From Aquamicrobium sp. (GTDB lineage Bacteria; Pseudomonadota; Alphaproteobacteria; Rhizobiales; Rhizobiaceae): DNA of 5,615 nt. The notes under the pieces were generated by a model. It searched no databases. It was given only the letters and a program-made list of their open reading frames with translations, and was not told the origin of the DNA. Shown here one piece after another: positions 1-5,615 of the stretch (position 1 is its first letter; every line of letters starts with the position of its first letter). Where the stretch lies: positions 1 through 5,615 of the forward strand of contig JACZJD010000096.1 in NCBI GenBank assembly GCA_014860725.1, given 5' to 3'. A program made the position numbers and the translations under genes.

Positions 1-234
1 GCGCATGGCGATGCGGGCGTCGCCCGCGATCATCACCGCGACGCCGGCCGCCTGCGCCGCCGGCACGACGGCCTCGGCGTGGCGCTGGAAGGCGTCGTCG
101 TCCATGTCCCAGGCCGGCAGGATCAGCGAGGCGACGTCGCCGCCGTCGAGCGCCGCCAGAAGCCGCTTCGCCTCCGTTCGCGGCGGAGCGATCAGCACGA
201 GGCGGCAGCGGTTCGGCGTCTCTGTCGGGTTCAT
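1..234 (-). CDS. Thiamine-phosphate-synthase-like (ThiE-fold) protein, N-terminal part only
   Basis: The first 78 codons of a minus-strand gene; the rest lies beyond the left window edge. The start ATG (complement of 232-234) is preceded by AGGA five bases upstream. The protein opens with a short polar stretch, then a beta strand (RLVLIAPP, about residues 11-18), a helix, a second strand (VASLILP, about 34-40), a helix rich in Ala (about 47-64) and a third strand (VAVMIAGD, about 65-72). This matches the first repeats of a TIM barrel, and the wording resembles alphaproteobacterial proteins annotated as thiamine phosphate synthase. True ThiE joins the pyrimidine and thiazole halves of thiamine. 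However, the QLREK signature expected after strand 2 reads ILPAW here, and the Asn-Asp after strand 3 is replaced by AGD. It may therefore be a paralogue with another role. The family call is fairly sure; the thiamine function is doubtful. Confidence 0.7.
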   Translation of the reverse strand, partial: MNPTETPNRCRLVLIAPPRTEAKRLLAALDGGDVASLILPAWDMDDDAFQRHAEAVVPAAQAAGVAVMIAGDARIAMR

Positions 235-239
235 GTCGG

Positions 240-243
240 TCCT
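240..243 (-). promoter_or_regulatory. Ribosome binding site of the ThiE-like gene
   Basis: On the minus strand AGGA sits five bases before the ATG at 234. This supports that start, although the frame stays open for some codons further upstream. The AGGA lies at the edge of one copy of an 11-base direct repeat that flanks the start codon. Confidence 0.5.
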
Positions 244-367
244 GTCGGGTTCGGCCTCAATGGCGGGCGATCGTGTTTGGAATGCGGCATAGATGAAATC
301 GCGCCGGCAAGGAAACGCAATCGCATTTGGCCGCACCCGCCGCTGATGACGGAGCCGTGCCGTTGTG

Positions 368-373
368 CATAAT
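368..373 (+). promoter_or_regulatory. Possible -10 element for the acyl-CoA synthetase gene
   Basis: CATAAT matches TATAAT at five of six positions in a GC-rich background. Transcription would begin near 380, just before the ribosome binding site, leaving a leader of about 15 bases. The -35 region (around 343-350, CTGATGAC) is a poor match to TTGACA, so this is tentative. Confidence 0.3.
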
Positions 374-382
374 CGCCGGGAC

Positions 383-389
383 AGGGAGG
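383..389 (+). promoter_or_regulatory. Strong ribosome binding site that fixes the acyl-CoA synthetase start
   Basis: AGGGAGG lies five bases before the ATG at 395. An in-frame GTG at 365 would add ten residues, but it has no such site upstream and would place the AGGGAGG inside the coding region. ATG 395 is therefore preferred. Confidence 0.8.
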
Positions 390-394
390 CCCTC

Positions 395-2035
395 ATGACC
401 GGCGCATACGATCTTCACCTCGACAAGAACCCCGCCAACCACCAGCCGCTGACGCCGCTGACCTATCTGGAGCGCGCGGCCAGGGTGTTTCCCCGCCACA
501 CCGCCGTCATCCACGGCGACACGCGCACCAGCTACGCCGAGTTCTGGCGCCGTTCGCTGAAGCTCGCCTCGGCGCTGGCCAAGCGCGGCATCGGCAAGGG
601 CGACACGGTGTCGGTGATGCTGTCCAACACGCCGCCGATGCTGGAGGCGCATTTCGGCGTGCCCATGGTCAAGGCGGTGCTGCATTCGCTCAACACCCGC
701 CTCGACGCCGCCATCATCGCCTTCCAGCTCGACCACACCGAATCGAAGGTGCTGATCGTCGACCGCGAGTTCTCCGGCGTGGTGAAGGAGGCGCTTGAAA
801 TCGCCAAGGCGAAGCCCTTCGTCATCGACTACGACGATCCCGACTATGGCGACGACGCGCCCTACCCCAAGGGCGAGCGCATCGGCGGCCTCGACTACGA
901 GGCGTTCGTGGCCTCTGGCGACGAGGATTTCGCCTGGTCGATGCCCGACGACGAATGGGACGCGATCTCGCTCAACTACACCTCCGGCACCACCGGCAAC
1001 CCCAAGGGCGTGGTCTACCACCACCGCGGCGCGGCGCTGATGGCCTATGCCAACACTGTCCATGCCGGCATGGGCCGCCACCCGGTCTATCTGTGGACGC
1101 TGCCGATGTTCCACTGCAACGGCTGGTGCTTCCCGTGGACGCTGGCCGTCACCGGCGGCACCCATGTCTGCCTGCGCTGGGTACGCGCCAGGGCCATGTA
1201 CGCGGCGATCGCCGACCACGGCGTCACCCATCTGTGCGGCGCGCCCATCGTCATGTCGACGCTCATCAATGCGCCGGCGGCCGACAAGCGCGAGTTCCCG
1301 CAGACCGTGACCTTCAACACCGCTGCCGCCCCGCCGCCCGAGGCGGTGCTGGCCGGCATGGCCGACGCCGGCTTCGCCGTCACCCATCTCTACGGCCTGA
1401 CCGAGACCTATGGTCCTGCGGTGGTCAACGAATGGCTGGCCGAGTGGGACGAGTTGCCCAAGGCCGAGCGCACCGCGAAGAAGGCGCGGCAGGGCGTGCG
1501 CTACGCCGCGCTCGACGCGCTGACGGTGCTCGACCCCGAGACCATGCAGCCGACGCCGGCCGACGGCGAGACCATCGGCGAGGTCATGTTCCGCGGCAAC
1601 ATCGTCATGAAGGGGTATCTGAAGAACAAGGCCGCCACCGACGACGCCTTCGCCGGCGGCTGGTTCCATTCCGGCGACCTCGGCGTCATGCATCCGGACG
1701 GCTACATCCAGCTGAAGGACCGCTCCAAGGACATCATCATCTCCGGCGGCGAGAACATCTCCTCGATCGAGGTCGAGGACGCGCTCTACAAGCACCCGGC
1801 CGTCGCCTCCTGCGGCGTCGTGGCGCGCCAAGACGACAAATGGGGCGAGACCCCGGTCGCCTATGTCGAGCTGAAGCCCGGCATGAGCGCGACCGAGGAG
1901 GAGATCATCGAGCACTGCCGCGCGCTGCTCGCCCGCTTCAAATGCCCGCGCACCGTGGTCTTCGCCGAAATCCCCAAGACCTCGACCGGCAAGATCCAGA
2001 AGTTCCAGCTCCGGGAGATGGCGAAGAGCCTGTGA
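395..2035 (+). CDS. AMP-forming acyl-CoA synthetase (fatty acid-CoA ligase family)
   Basis: A complete 546-residue adenylate-forming enzyme. It should activate a carboxylic acid with ATP to an acyl-AMP and then transfer the acyl group to CoA, in the cytoplasm, feeding beta-oxidation or a related pathway. Core motifs are intact: the phosphate loop YTSGTTGNPKG at 195-205, LYGLTETYGP at 332-341, WFHSGDL at 423-429 with the ribose-binding Asp428, the hinge DRSKD at 442-446 followed by SGGEN at 450-454, and the C-terminal catalytic Lys533 in TSTGK. The length is usual for the family. The phrase MFHCNGWCFPW and the overall wording place it near the group that includes Thermus long-chain acyl-CoA synthetase and plant acyl-activating enzymes of the AAE type, not acetyl-CoA synthetase. 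Substrate chain length cannot be read from the sequence. It stands alone on its strand: the ThiE-like gene diverges from it, and a palindromic repeat separates it from the next gene. Confidence 0.93.
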   Translation: MTGAYDLHLDKNPANHQPLTPLTYLERAARVFPRHTAVIHGDTRTSYAEFWRRSLKLASALAKRGIGKGDTVSVMLSNTPPMLEAHFGVPMVKAVLHSLNTRLDAAIIAFQLDHTESKVLIVDREFSGVVKEALEIAKAKPFVIDYDDPDYGDDAPYPKGERIGGLDYEAFVASGDEDFAWSMPDDEWDAISLNYTSGTTGNPKGVVYHHRGAALMAYANTVHAGMGRHPVYLWTLPMFHCNGWCFPWTLAVTGGTHVCLRWVRARAMYAAIADHGVTHLCGAPIVMSTLINAPAADKREFPQTVTFNTAAAPPPEAVLAGMADAGFAVTHLYGLTETYGPAVVNEWLAEWDELPKAERTAKKARQGVRYAALDALTVLDPETMQPTPADGETIGEVMFRGNIVMKGYLKNKAATDDAFAGGWFHSGDLGVMHPDGYIQLKDRSKDIIISGGENISSIEVEDALYKHPAVASCGVVARQDDKWGETPVAYVELKPGMSATEEEIIEHCRALLARFKCPRTVVFAEIPKTSTGKIQKFQLREMAKSL

Positions 2036-2057
2036 GTCGCGCGCGCCGCTCTCTCCA

Positions 2058-2238
2058 CGTCATCCCGGCCAAGGCCGCGAAGCGGCCGCCGAGCCGGGAC
2101 CCATTGGTCCGGCCATCGTCCAGCGCGGCCCGGTCCTTATGCTTGCGGGTGTCAGCGCCGCTGCATGAACCCGCAGCCCGGCCGTGCTGCTCAATGGGTC
2201 CCGGCTCTCCCTCGCAAGCTCGGTCGGCCGGGATGACG
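2058..2238. repeat. 181-base nested palindromic repeat element
   Basis: The outer arms are a perfect 13-base inverted repeat, CGTCATCCCGGCC (2058-2070) against its complement at 2226-2238. Inside them is a perfect 16-base inverted repeat, GAGCCGGGACCCATTG (2091-2106) against 2192-2207. Further in, TGCGGGT (2144-2150) pairs with ACCCGCA (2169-2175). The left arm also holds its own hairpin, GGCCGC-GAA-GCGGCC (2073-2087), which has no counterpart in the right arm. It has no credible coding capacity. The style (GTCATCCCGGC ends, CCGGGACCCATTG inner arms) recalls short dispersed intergenic repeats of alphaproteobacterial genomes, but copy number cannot be judged from one window. I see no obvious target-site duplication at its edges. 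Lying 22 bases after the synthetase stop, its transcript would fold strongly and could protect or end that mRNA, though no U-tract follows. Confidence 0.8.
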
Positions 2239-2352
2239 GCGGCGGAGGCCGGCCGGTGCGGCCTCGCGGCGGATTTCAATTTCGTCACAATTCCGTTTAG
2301 GATCGCCATCACCTTGATACCTTGATGCCGAAATCATTGCAGGGGCGCGCGG
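2239..2352 (+). promoter_or_regulatory. Leader and probable promoter region of the stator operon
   Basis: After the palindromic repeat comes a short stem (GAGGCC 2245-2250 with GGCCTC 2260-2265), then a stretch noticeably richer in A and T than its surroundings (about 2271-2340), where a promoter is expected. The best -10 candidate is TAGGAT at 2298-2303, with a weak -35 (TTCAAT, 2275-2280). CCTTGAT occurs twice with an 8-base period (2312-2318 and 2320-2326). AGGGG at 2341-2345 is a ribosome binding site seven bases before the ATG at 2353. The exact promoter is uncertain. Confidence 0.35.
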
Positions 2353-3432
2353 ATGGCAGTTCTCGGAAGGGTGGGGTCTGACGACGGACTGGCGGCCGAG
2401 GCCGACGAGTACGATCCCCGGAAGCTGTCGAGCCCGCAGGTCTTCCTGCTGTCGATGCTGATCTTCCTCGCCATCGTCGGCTTCGTCGCGGCGATCCTCT
2501 ACCGCCAGATCTCCTCGGCCTTCCAGACCAATCCCGGCCTCAACGGCCTGATCCTCGGCGTGCTCGCCGTCGGCATCCTGCTCGTCTTCGGCCAGGTCGT
2601 CCGCCTGTTCCGCGAGGTGCGCTGGGTCAACTCCTTCCGCGCCGGCACCGACCGGCGCGACCCCGTGCTGCTCGCGCCGATGAAGGCGCTCTTGTCGCGG
2701 TCGTCGGCGGCGTCGCTGTCGACCGCCTCGATGCGCTCTATCCTCGATTCGATCGCCACCCGCCTCGACGAGAGCCGCGACATCTCGCGCTATCTCACCG
2801 GCCTGCTGATCTTCCTCGGCCTGCTCGGCACCTTCTGGGGCCTGCTGCAGACCATCGGCTCGATCAGCGAGACCATCCAGTCGCTCGATCCCGGCACGGG
2901 CGACGTCAGCGACGTGCTCGATTCGCTCAAGGCGGGGCTTTCCGCGCCGCTGGCCGGCATGGGCACGGCCTTCTCGTCGTCGCTGTTCGGCCTGTCCGGC
3001 TCGCTGGTGCTCGGCTTCCTCGACCTCCAGGCCGGCCGCGCCCAGACCCGCTTCTACACCGAGCTGGAGAACTGGCTGTCCTCGGTCACCGATCTCGGCT
3101 CCGACTTCGCCATCGCGCCGAAGAGCGGCGACGCCGTCGAGGAAATCCGCGAGCTGTCGCAGCGGCTCCACGCCATGCAGGAGCAGGCCACGCTGGGGCA
3201 GGGAGGGGCCACCAGCCCGCGCATCGCCGCCTCGATGGCCAGCCTCGCCGACGGCATCAGCGGCCTCGTCAAGAACATGCGCTCCGAGCAGCAGCTGATG
3301 CGCGACTGGGTCGAGGCGCAGGCGAGCGAGCAGAAGGCCATGCGCGCCACGCTCGAGCGGCTGGCCGAGGCCATCCGCCGGCAGGAGGAGCGCCGGCCCG
3401 AGGAACGGGCCAGGTCCGAGGAGAAGAGCTGA
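2353..3432 (+). CDS. MotA/TolQ/ExbB-family proton-channel protein (stator subunit)
   Basis: A 359-residue inner-membrane protein predicted to form the ion-conducting ring of an energy-transducing complex with the next gene product. Membrane helices are visible at about 30-50, 63-83, 148-168 and 201-224. The third holds GLLGTFWGLLQT (156-167), the hallmark of TolQ and ExbB; the fourth has the small-residue pattern PLAGMGTAFSSSLFGL (199-214), typical of the pore-lining helix. The cytoplasmic loop between helices 2 and 3 is about 65 residues and basic near the membrane (RLFREVR, 84-90). A cytoplasmic tail of about 135 residues follows, largely helical and highly charged at its end. The protein is longer than typical TolQ or ExbB (roughly 230-250 residues) mainly through this tail. 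The stop is one base from the next start, so the pair is almost certainly co-translated. Family membership is firm; which machine it powers is unknown. Confidence 0.88.
   Translation: MAVLGRVGSDDGLAAEADEYDPRKLSSPQVFLLSMLIFLAIVGFVAAILYRQISSAFQTNPGLNGLILGVLAVGILLVFGQVVRLFREVRWVNSFRAGTDRRDPVLLAPMKALLSRSSAASLSTASMRSILDSIATRLDESRDISRYLTGLLIFLGLLGTFWGLLQTIGSISETIQSLDPGTGDVSDVLDSLKAGLSAPLAGMGTAFSSSLFGLSGSLVLGFLDLQAGRAQTRFYTELENWLSSVTDLGSDFAIAPKSGDAVEEIRELSQRLHAMQEQATLGQGGATSPRIAASMASLADGISGLVKNMRSEQQLMRDWVEAQASEQKAMRATLERLAEAIRRQEERRPEERARSEEKS
3419..3423 (+). promoter_or_regulatory. Ribosome binding site inside the end of the channel gene
   Basis: AGGAG lies ten bases before the ATG at 3434 and within the last codons of the upstream gene. 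With the one-base gap between genes, this arrangement favours translational coupling of the two stator subunits. Confidence 0.5.
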
Positions 3433-3433
3433 G

Positions 3434-4468
3434 ATGGCGCTGGCACGGGCAAGACGCGGCGGCCACCGCGGCGTCGACTACTGGCCGGGCTTCGTCGACG
3501 CGCTGTCGACGCTGCTTCTGGCCATCATGTTCCTGCTGTCGGTGTTCGTGCTGGCGCAGTTCCTGCTGTCGCGCGAGATCAGCGGCCGCGACGAGGTGCT
3601 GAACCGCCTCAACTCGCAGATCAACGAGCTGACGCAGCTTCTGGCGCTCGAGCAGTCCAACACCCAGGACCTCGAGGACATGCTCGTCAACATGCGCGCC
3701 TCGCTCGCCACGGCCGAAGGCGAGCGCTCGCGGCTGGAGCAGCTGCTCGCGGCCGGGGCGGGCGCAGGCGCGCAGGCGGAAGCCCGCGCCTCCTCGCTCC
3801 AGGGCGAGCTCGACAGCGAGCGCCAGCTGAGCCAGCGCGCGCTGTCGCAGGTCGAGCTCCTGAACCAGCAGATCGCCGCGCTGCGCAGCCAGATCGGCGC
3901 GCTGGAGGCGGCACTGGAGGTCTCCGAGGCCCGCGACCGCGAGTCGAACGCCAAGATCGCCGATCTCGGCCGCCGCCTGAACGTCGCGCTGGCCCAGCGG
4001 GTGCAGGAGCTGAACCGTTACCGCTCCGACTTCTTCGGCCGGCTGCGCGAGATCCTCTCCGACCGCGAGAACATCCGCATCGTCGGCGACCGCTTCGTCT
4101 TCCAGTCGGAAGTGCTGTTCCCCTCCGGCTCCGAGATCATCAACGAGGCCGGCCGCGAGGAGATGCGCAAGCTCGCCGGCGCCATCCTCGAACTGCAGCG
4201 CGAGATTCCGCCCGAGATCAACTGGGTGCTCAGGGTCGACGGCCACACCGACACCATCCCCCTCTCCGGCACCGGCCGCTACCGCGACAACTGGGAACTG
4301 TCCTCGGCCCGCGCCACCTCGGTGGTCAAGTTCCTGATCGAGAACGGTGTGGCGCCCGACCGGCTCGTCGCCGCCGGCTTCGGCGAGTTCCAGCCGCTCG
4401 ACCCGGCCGACACGCCCGAGGCGCGCAATCGCAACCGCCGCATCGAGCTCAAGCTGACCGAACGGTAG
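3434..4468 (+). CDS. MotB/OmpA-like peptidoglycan-binding stator partner with long coiled coil
   Basis: A 344-residue protein anchored by a single N-terminal membrane helix. A basic N-terminus (residues 1-13) is followed by DYWPGFVDALSTLLLAI (15-31) and the rest of the helix to about 45. Asp22 sits where MotB-type proteins keep their proton-binding Asp, with Asp15 as a second candidate. Residues about 47-195 are a nearly continuous heptad-rich, Glu/Leu/Gln/Arg-rich coiled coil, broken by a short Ala-Gly stretch (about 110-116). The C-terminal OmpA domain (about 210-344) shows DGHTD (269-273), NWELSSARA (286-294) and RNRRIE (333-338), the residues that contact diaminopimelate in cell-wall peptide. 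It should lie mostly in the periplasm, attached to peptidoglycan. Length and layout fit a conserved alphaproteobacterial family usually named only 'peptidoglycan-binding protein'. It is not a simple OmpA porin: there is no beta barrel and no cleavable signal peptide. Confidence 0.88.
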   Translation: MALARARRGGHRGVDYWPGFVDALSTLLLAIMFLLSVFVLAQFLLSREISGRDEVLNRLNSQINELTQLLALEQSNTQDLEDMLVNMRASLATAEGERSRLEQLLAAGAGAGAQAEARASSLQGELDSERQLSQRALSQVELLNQQIAALRSQIGALEAALEVSEARDRESNAKIADLGRRLNVALAQRVQELNRYRSDFFGRLREILSDRENIRIVGDRFVFQSEVLFPSGSEIINEAGREEMRKLAGAILELQREIPPEINWVLRVDGHTDTIPLSGTGRYRDNWELSSARATSVVKFLIENGVAPDRLVAAGFGEFQPLDPADTPEARNRNRRIELKLTER

Positions 4469-4481
4469 CCGGCTTCCTTCC

Positions 4482-5615
4482 ATGACCTCCAGCGCCTTTT
4501 CCCGCCTCGACGACCTCAACCGGCGCATCCACGCCATCGACCACGCCATCTCCATCCTCGGCGCCGACGAGGCCACCCACATGGCGCCGGGCGGCGGCGA
4601 GGACCGCGCCGTCTCGCTCGCCACGCTCTCCGGCATGCGCCACCGCATGGCGACCGCGCCGGAGGTCGCCGACTGGATCGGGGAAGCGGAGACGGAAGCG
4701 CTGAGCGAGGAACAGGCGGCCGCGCTCGGCGAGTTCCGCCGCGTCCATCTCAACATGACCTGCCTGCCCGCCGAGTTCGTCGAGCGGCAGACCCATGCGC
4801 GGCTGCGCTGCGAGCAGCTGTGGCGCGACATGCGGGCGAGGAACGACTGGGCCGGCTTCGCCCCGGCGCTCGAAGGCGTGGTGGCGCTGGTGCGCGAGGA
4901 GGCGGCGCTGCGCGCCGAGGCGCTCGGGCTTGCGCCCTACGATGCGCTGATGGAGCAGTACGACCCCGGCGCGCGGGTGGCCGAGATCGCACCGCTGCTC
5001 GACGACCTCGGGACCTTCCTCACCGGCTTCGTGCCGCAGGCCCTCGCCGCGCAGGAGCGGCGCCTGGCCGGGCGGCCGCCGGTGTCGTTGACCGGCTCGT
5101 ATCCGATCGAGAAGCAGCGCGACCTCGCTCTGTCGATGATGGCGGCGCTCGGCTTCGACCTCACCCATGGCAGCCTGTCGGTGTCGCACCATCCGTTTTG
5201 CGGCGGCGTGCCGAGCGACGTGCGCATCACCACGCGCTACCGCACCGACGAGTTCCTGTCGGCGCTGATGGGCGTGCTGCACGAGACCGGCCACGCGCTC
5301 TACGAGCAGAACCTGCCGCGCGAATGGGCGCACTGGCCGCTGGGGCAGGCGCGCGGCATGGCGATCCACGAGAGCCAGAGCCTGTTCGTGGAGAAGCAGA
5401 TCGGCCGCAACCCCGCCTTCTGGCGCTGGGCGCTGCCGATGGTCGAGCGCCATCTCGGCGAGAGCCTGAGCCTCGACGACGTCCTGCCGCATGTCCACCA
5501 TGTCGGGCGCGGGCTGATCCGCGTCGACGCCGACGAGGTCACCTACCCGCTACACATCGTGCTGCGCTTCGAGCTGGAGCGCGCGCTGGTCGAAGGCACG
5601 CTCGAGGTGGCCGAC
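4482..5615 (+). CDS. M32 family metallocarboxypeptidase (thermostable carboxypeptidase 1/Taq type), C-terminus outside window
   Basis: The first 378 codons of a gene that runs past the right edge; the family is usually about 490-510 residues, so roughly 115-130 are missing. M32 enzymes are cytoplasmic metal-dependent carboxypeptidases that remove C-terminal residues one at a time from peptides. The metal site is complete: HETGH at 267-271 gives ligands His267 and His271 and catalytic Glu268, and HESQS at 296-300 gives the third ligand Glu297. Other family signatures are YPIEKQ, HPF (237-239), DVRITTRY (246-253) and RVDADEVTYPLHI (347-359). There is no signal peptide. The ATG at 4482 is supported by an in-frame stop a few codons upstream and by the N-terminal family pattern (MAPGGGEDRA, then LATL). 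Thirteen bases separate it from the stator partner gene, but no Shine-Dalgarno-like sequence is visible there, so translation may depend on coupling. Confidence 0.93.
   Translation, partial: MTSSAFSRLDDLNRRIHAIDHAISILGADEATHMAPGGGEDRAVSLATLSGMRHRMATAPEVADWIGEAETEALSEEQAAALGEFRRVHLNMTCLPAEFVERQTHARLRCEQLWRDMRARNDWAGFAPALEGVVALVREEAALRAEALGLAPYDALMEQYDPGARVAEIAPLLDDLGTFLTGFVPQALAAQERRLAGRPPVSLTGSYPIEKQRDLALSMMAALGFDLTHGSLSVSHHPFCGGVPSDVRITTRYRTDEFLSALMGVLHETGHALYEQNLPREWAHWPLGQARGMAIHESQSLFVEKQIGRNPAFWRWALPMVERHLGESLSLDDVLPHVHHVGRGLIRVDADEVTYPLHIVLRFELERALVEGTLEVAD

Larger units (their letters stand above)
235..394. other. Divergent intergenic region between the ThiE-like and acyl-CoA synthetase genes
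   Basis: About 160 bases between two divergently transcribed genes, so it should hold promoters for both. Rightward, CATAAT at 368-373 is one mismatch from a sigma-70 -10 box, but no good -35 element lies 16-18 bases upstream. Leftward I see no convincing -35/-10 pair. No operator-like palindrome of useful length is apparent. Confidence 0.5.

Noticed and set aside
365..394. GTG at 365 as the start of the acyl-CoA synthetase.
   Set aside because: The strong AGGGAGG at 383-389 is spaced for ATG 395, and the GTG overlaps a possible -10 element.
257..1915. A 552-codon open frame on the minus strand across the acyl-CoA synthetase gene.
   Set aside because: It is a shadow of the highly biased GC-rich gene on the other strand. 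The translation is low-complexity (Gly/Val/Ala/Arg/His-rich) with no recognisable domain, while the plus-strand frame has a full set of motifs.
2058..2238. A classic intrinsic terminator.
   Set aside because: The stem is long and nested and no run of T follows the right arm, so a repeat element is the better call even if it influences transcript ends.
955..2325. A 456-codon plus-strand frame overlapping the synthetase and the palindromic repeat.
   Set aside because: The product is dominated by Arg, Gly and His and matches no family; it is a frame-shifted reading of the real gene that continues through the repeat.
3269..4831. A 520-codon minus-strand open frame spanning the stator genes and the carboxypeptidase start.
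   Set aside because: It crosses three plus-strand genes with clear families, and its Ser/Ala/Arg/Leu-rich composition is typical of antisense reading in GC-rich DNA.
4449..5501. A 350-codon minus-strand frame opposite the carboxypeptidase.
   Set aside because: The plus strand carries the complete M32 metal-binding motifs; the minus frame has no domain and biased composition.
2353..5615. A Zorya-type anti-phage system.
   Set aside because: The pair shares the channel plus OmpA-arm design with ZorA and ZorB, but no ZorC, ZorD or ZorE-like gene follows. The next gene is an M32 carboxypeptidase, and the channel tail is much shorter than in typical ZorA.

Overview
The window is very GC-rich, gene-dense and bacterial. 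Codons strongly prefer G or C in the third position, intergenic gaps are short, and the protein set resembles what I know from Alphaproteobacteria, most likely Rhizobiales (Mesorhizobium/Aminobacter-like). That placement rests on protein resemblance and style; the window holds no rRNA or other marker gene.

Layout: (1) Positions 1-234, minus strand: the N-terminal 78 codons of a thiamine-phosphate-synthase-like (ThiE-fold) protein, cut by the window edge. (2) 235-394: a divergent intergenic region. (3) 395-2035, plus: a complete AMP-forming acyl-CoA synthetase of 546 residues with every core motif intact. (4) 2036-2352: a 317-base gap, more than half of it a 181-base nested palindromic repeat (2058-2238), followed by a leader that is less GC-rich in its second half. 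(5) 2353-3432, plus: a MotA/TolQ/ExbB-type inner-membrane proton-channel subunit. (6) 3434-4468, plus: its MotB/OmpA-like partner, with one membrane helix carrying an acidic residue, a long coiled coil and a C-terminal peptidoglycan-binding OmpA domain. (7) 4482-5615, plus: the first 378 codons of an M32 metallocarboxypeptidase (thermostable carboxypeptidase 1/Taq family), cut by the window edge.

Genes 5 to 7 are separated by 1 and 13 bases and look like one transcription unit. The two membrane proteins have the parts of an ion-driven stator: a channel subunit with a cytoplasmic helical tail, and a periplasmic arm able to grip the cell wall. No flagellar, Tol/Ton or defence-effector genes lie beside them in the window. 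What the stator drives is therefore unknown, and it is the most interesting biological question here. The carboxypeptidase is a cytoplasmic peptide-trimming enzyme whose link to the stator may be only positional.

I found no tRNA, rRNA, CRISPR array, transposase or phage gene. I do not claim a new defence or mobile system; the best leads are the orphan stator pair, the ThiE-like protein that seems to lack the ThiE active-site signature, and the palindromic repeat.
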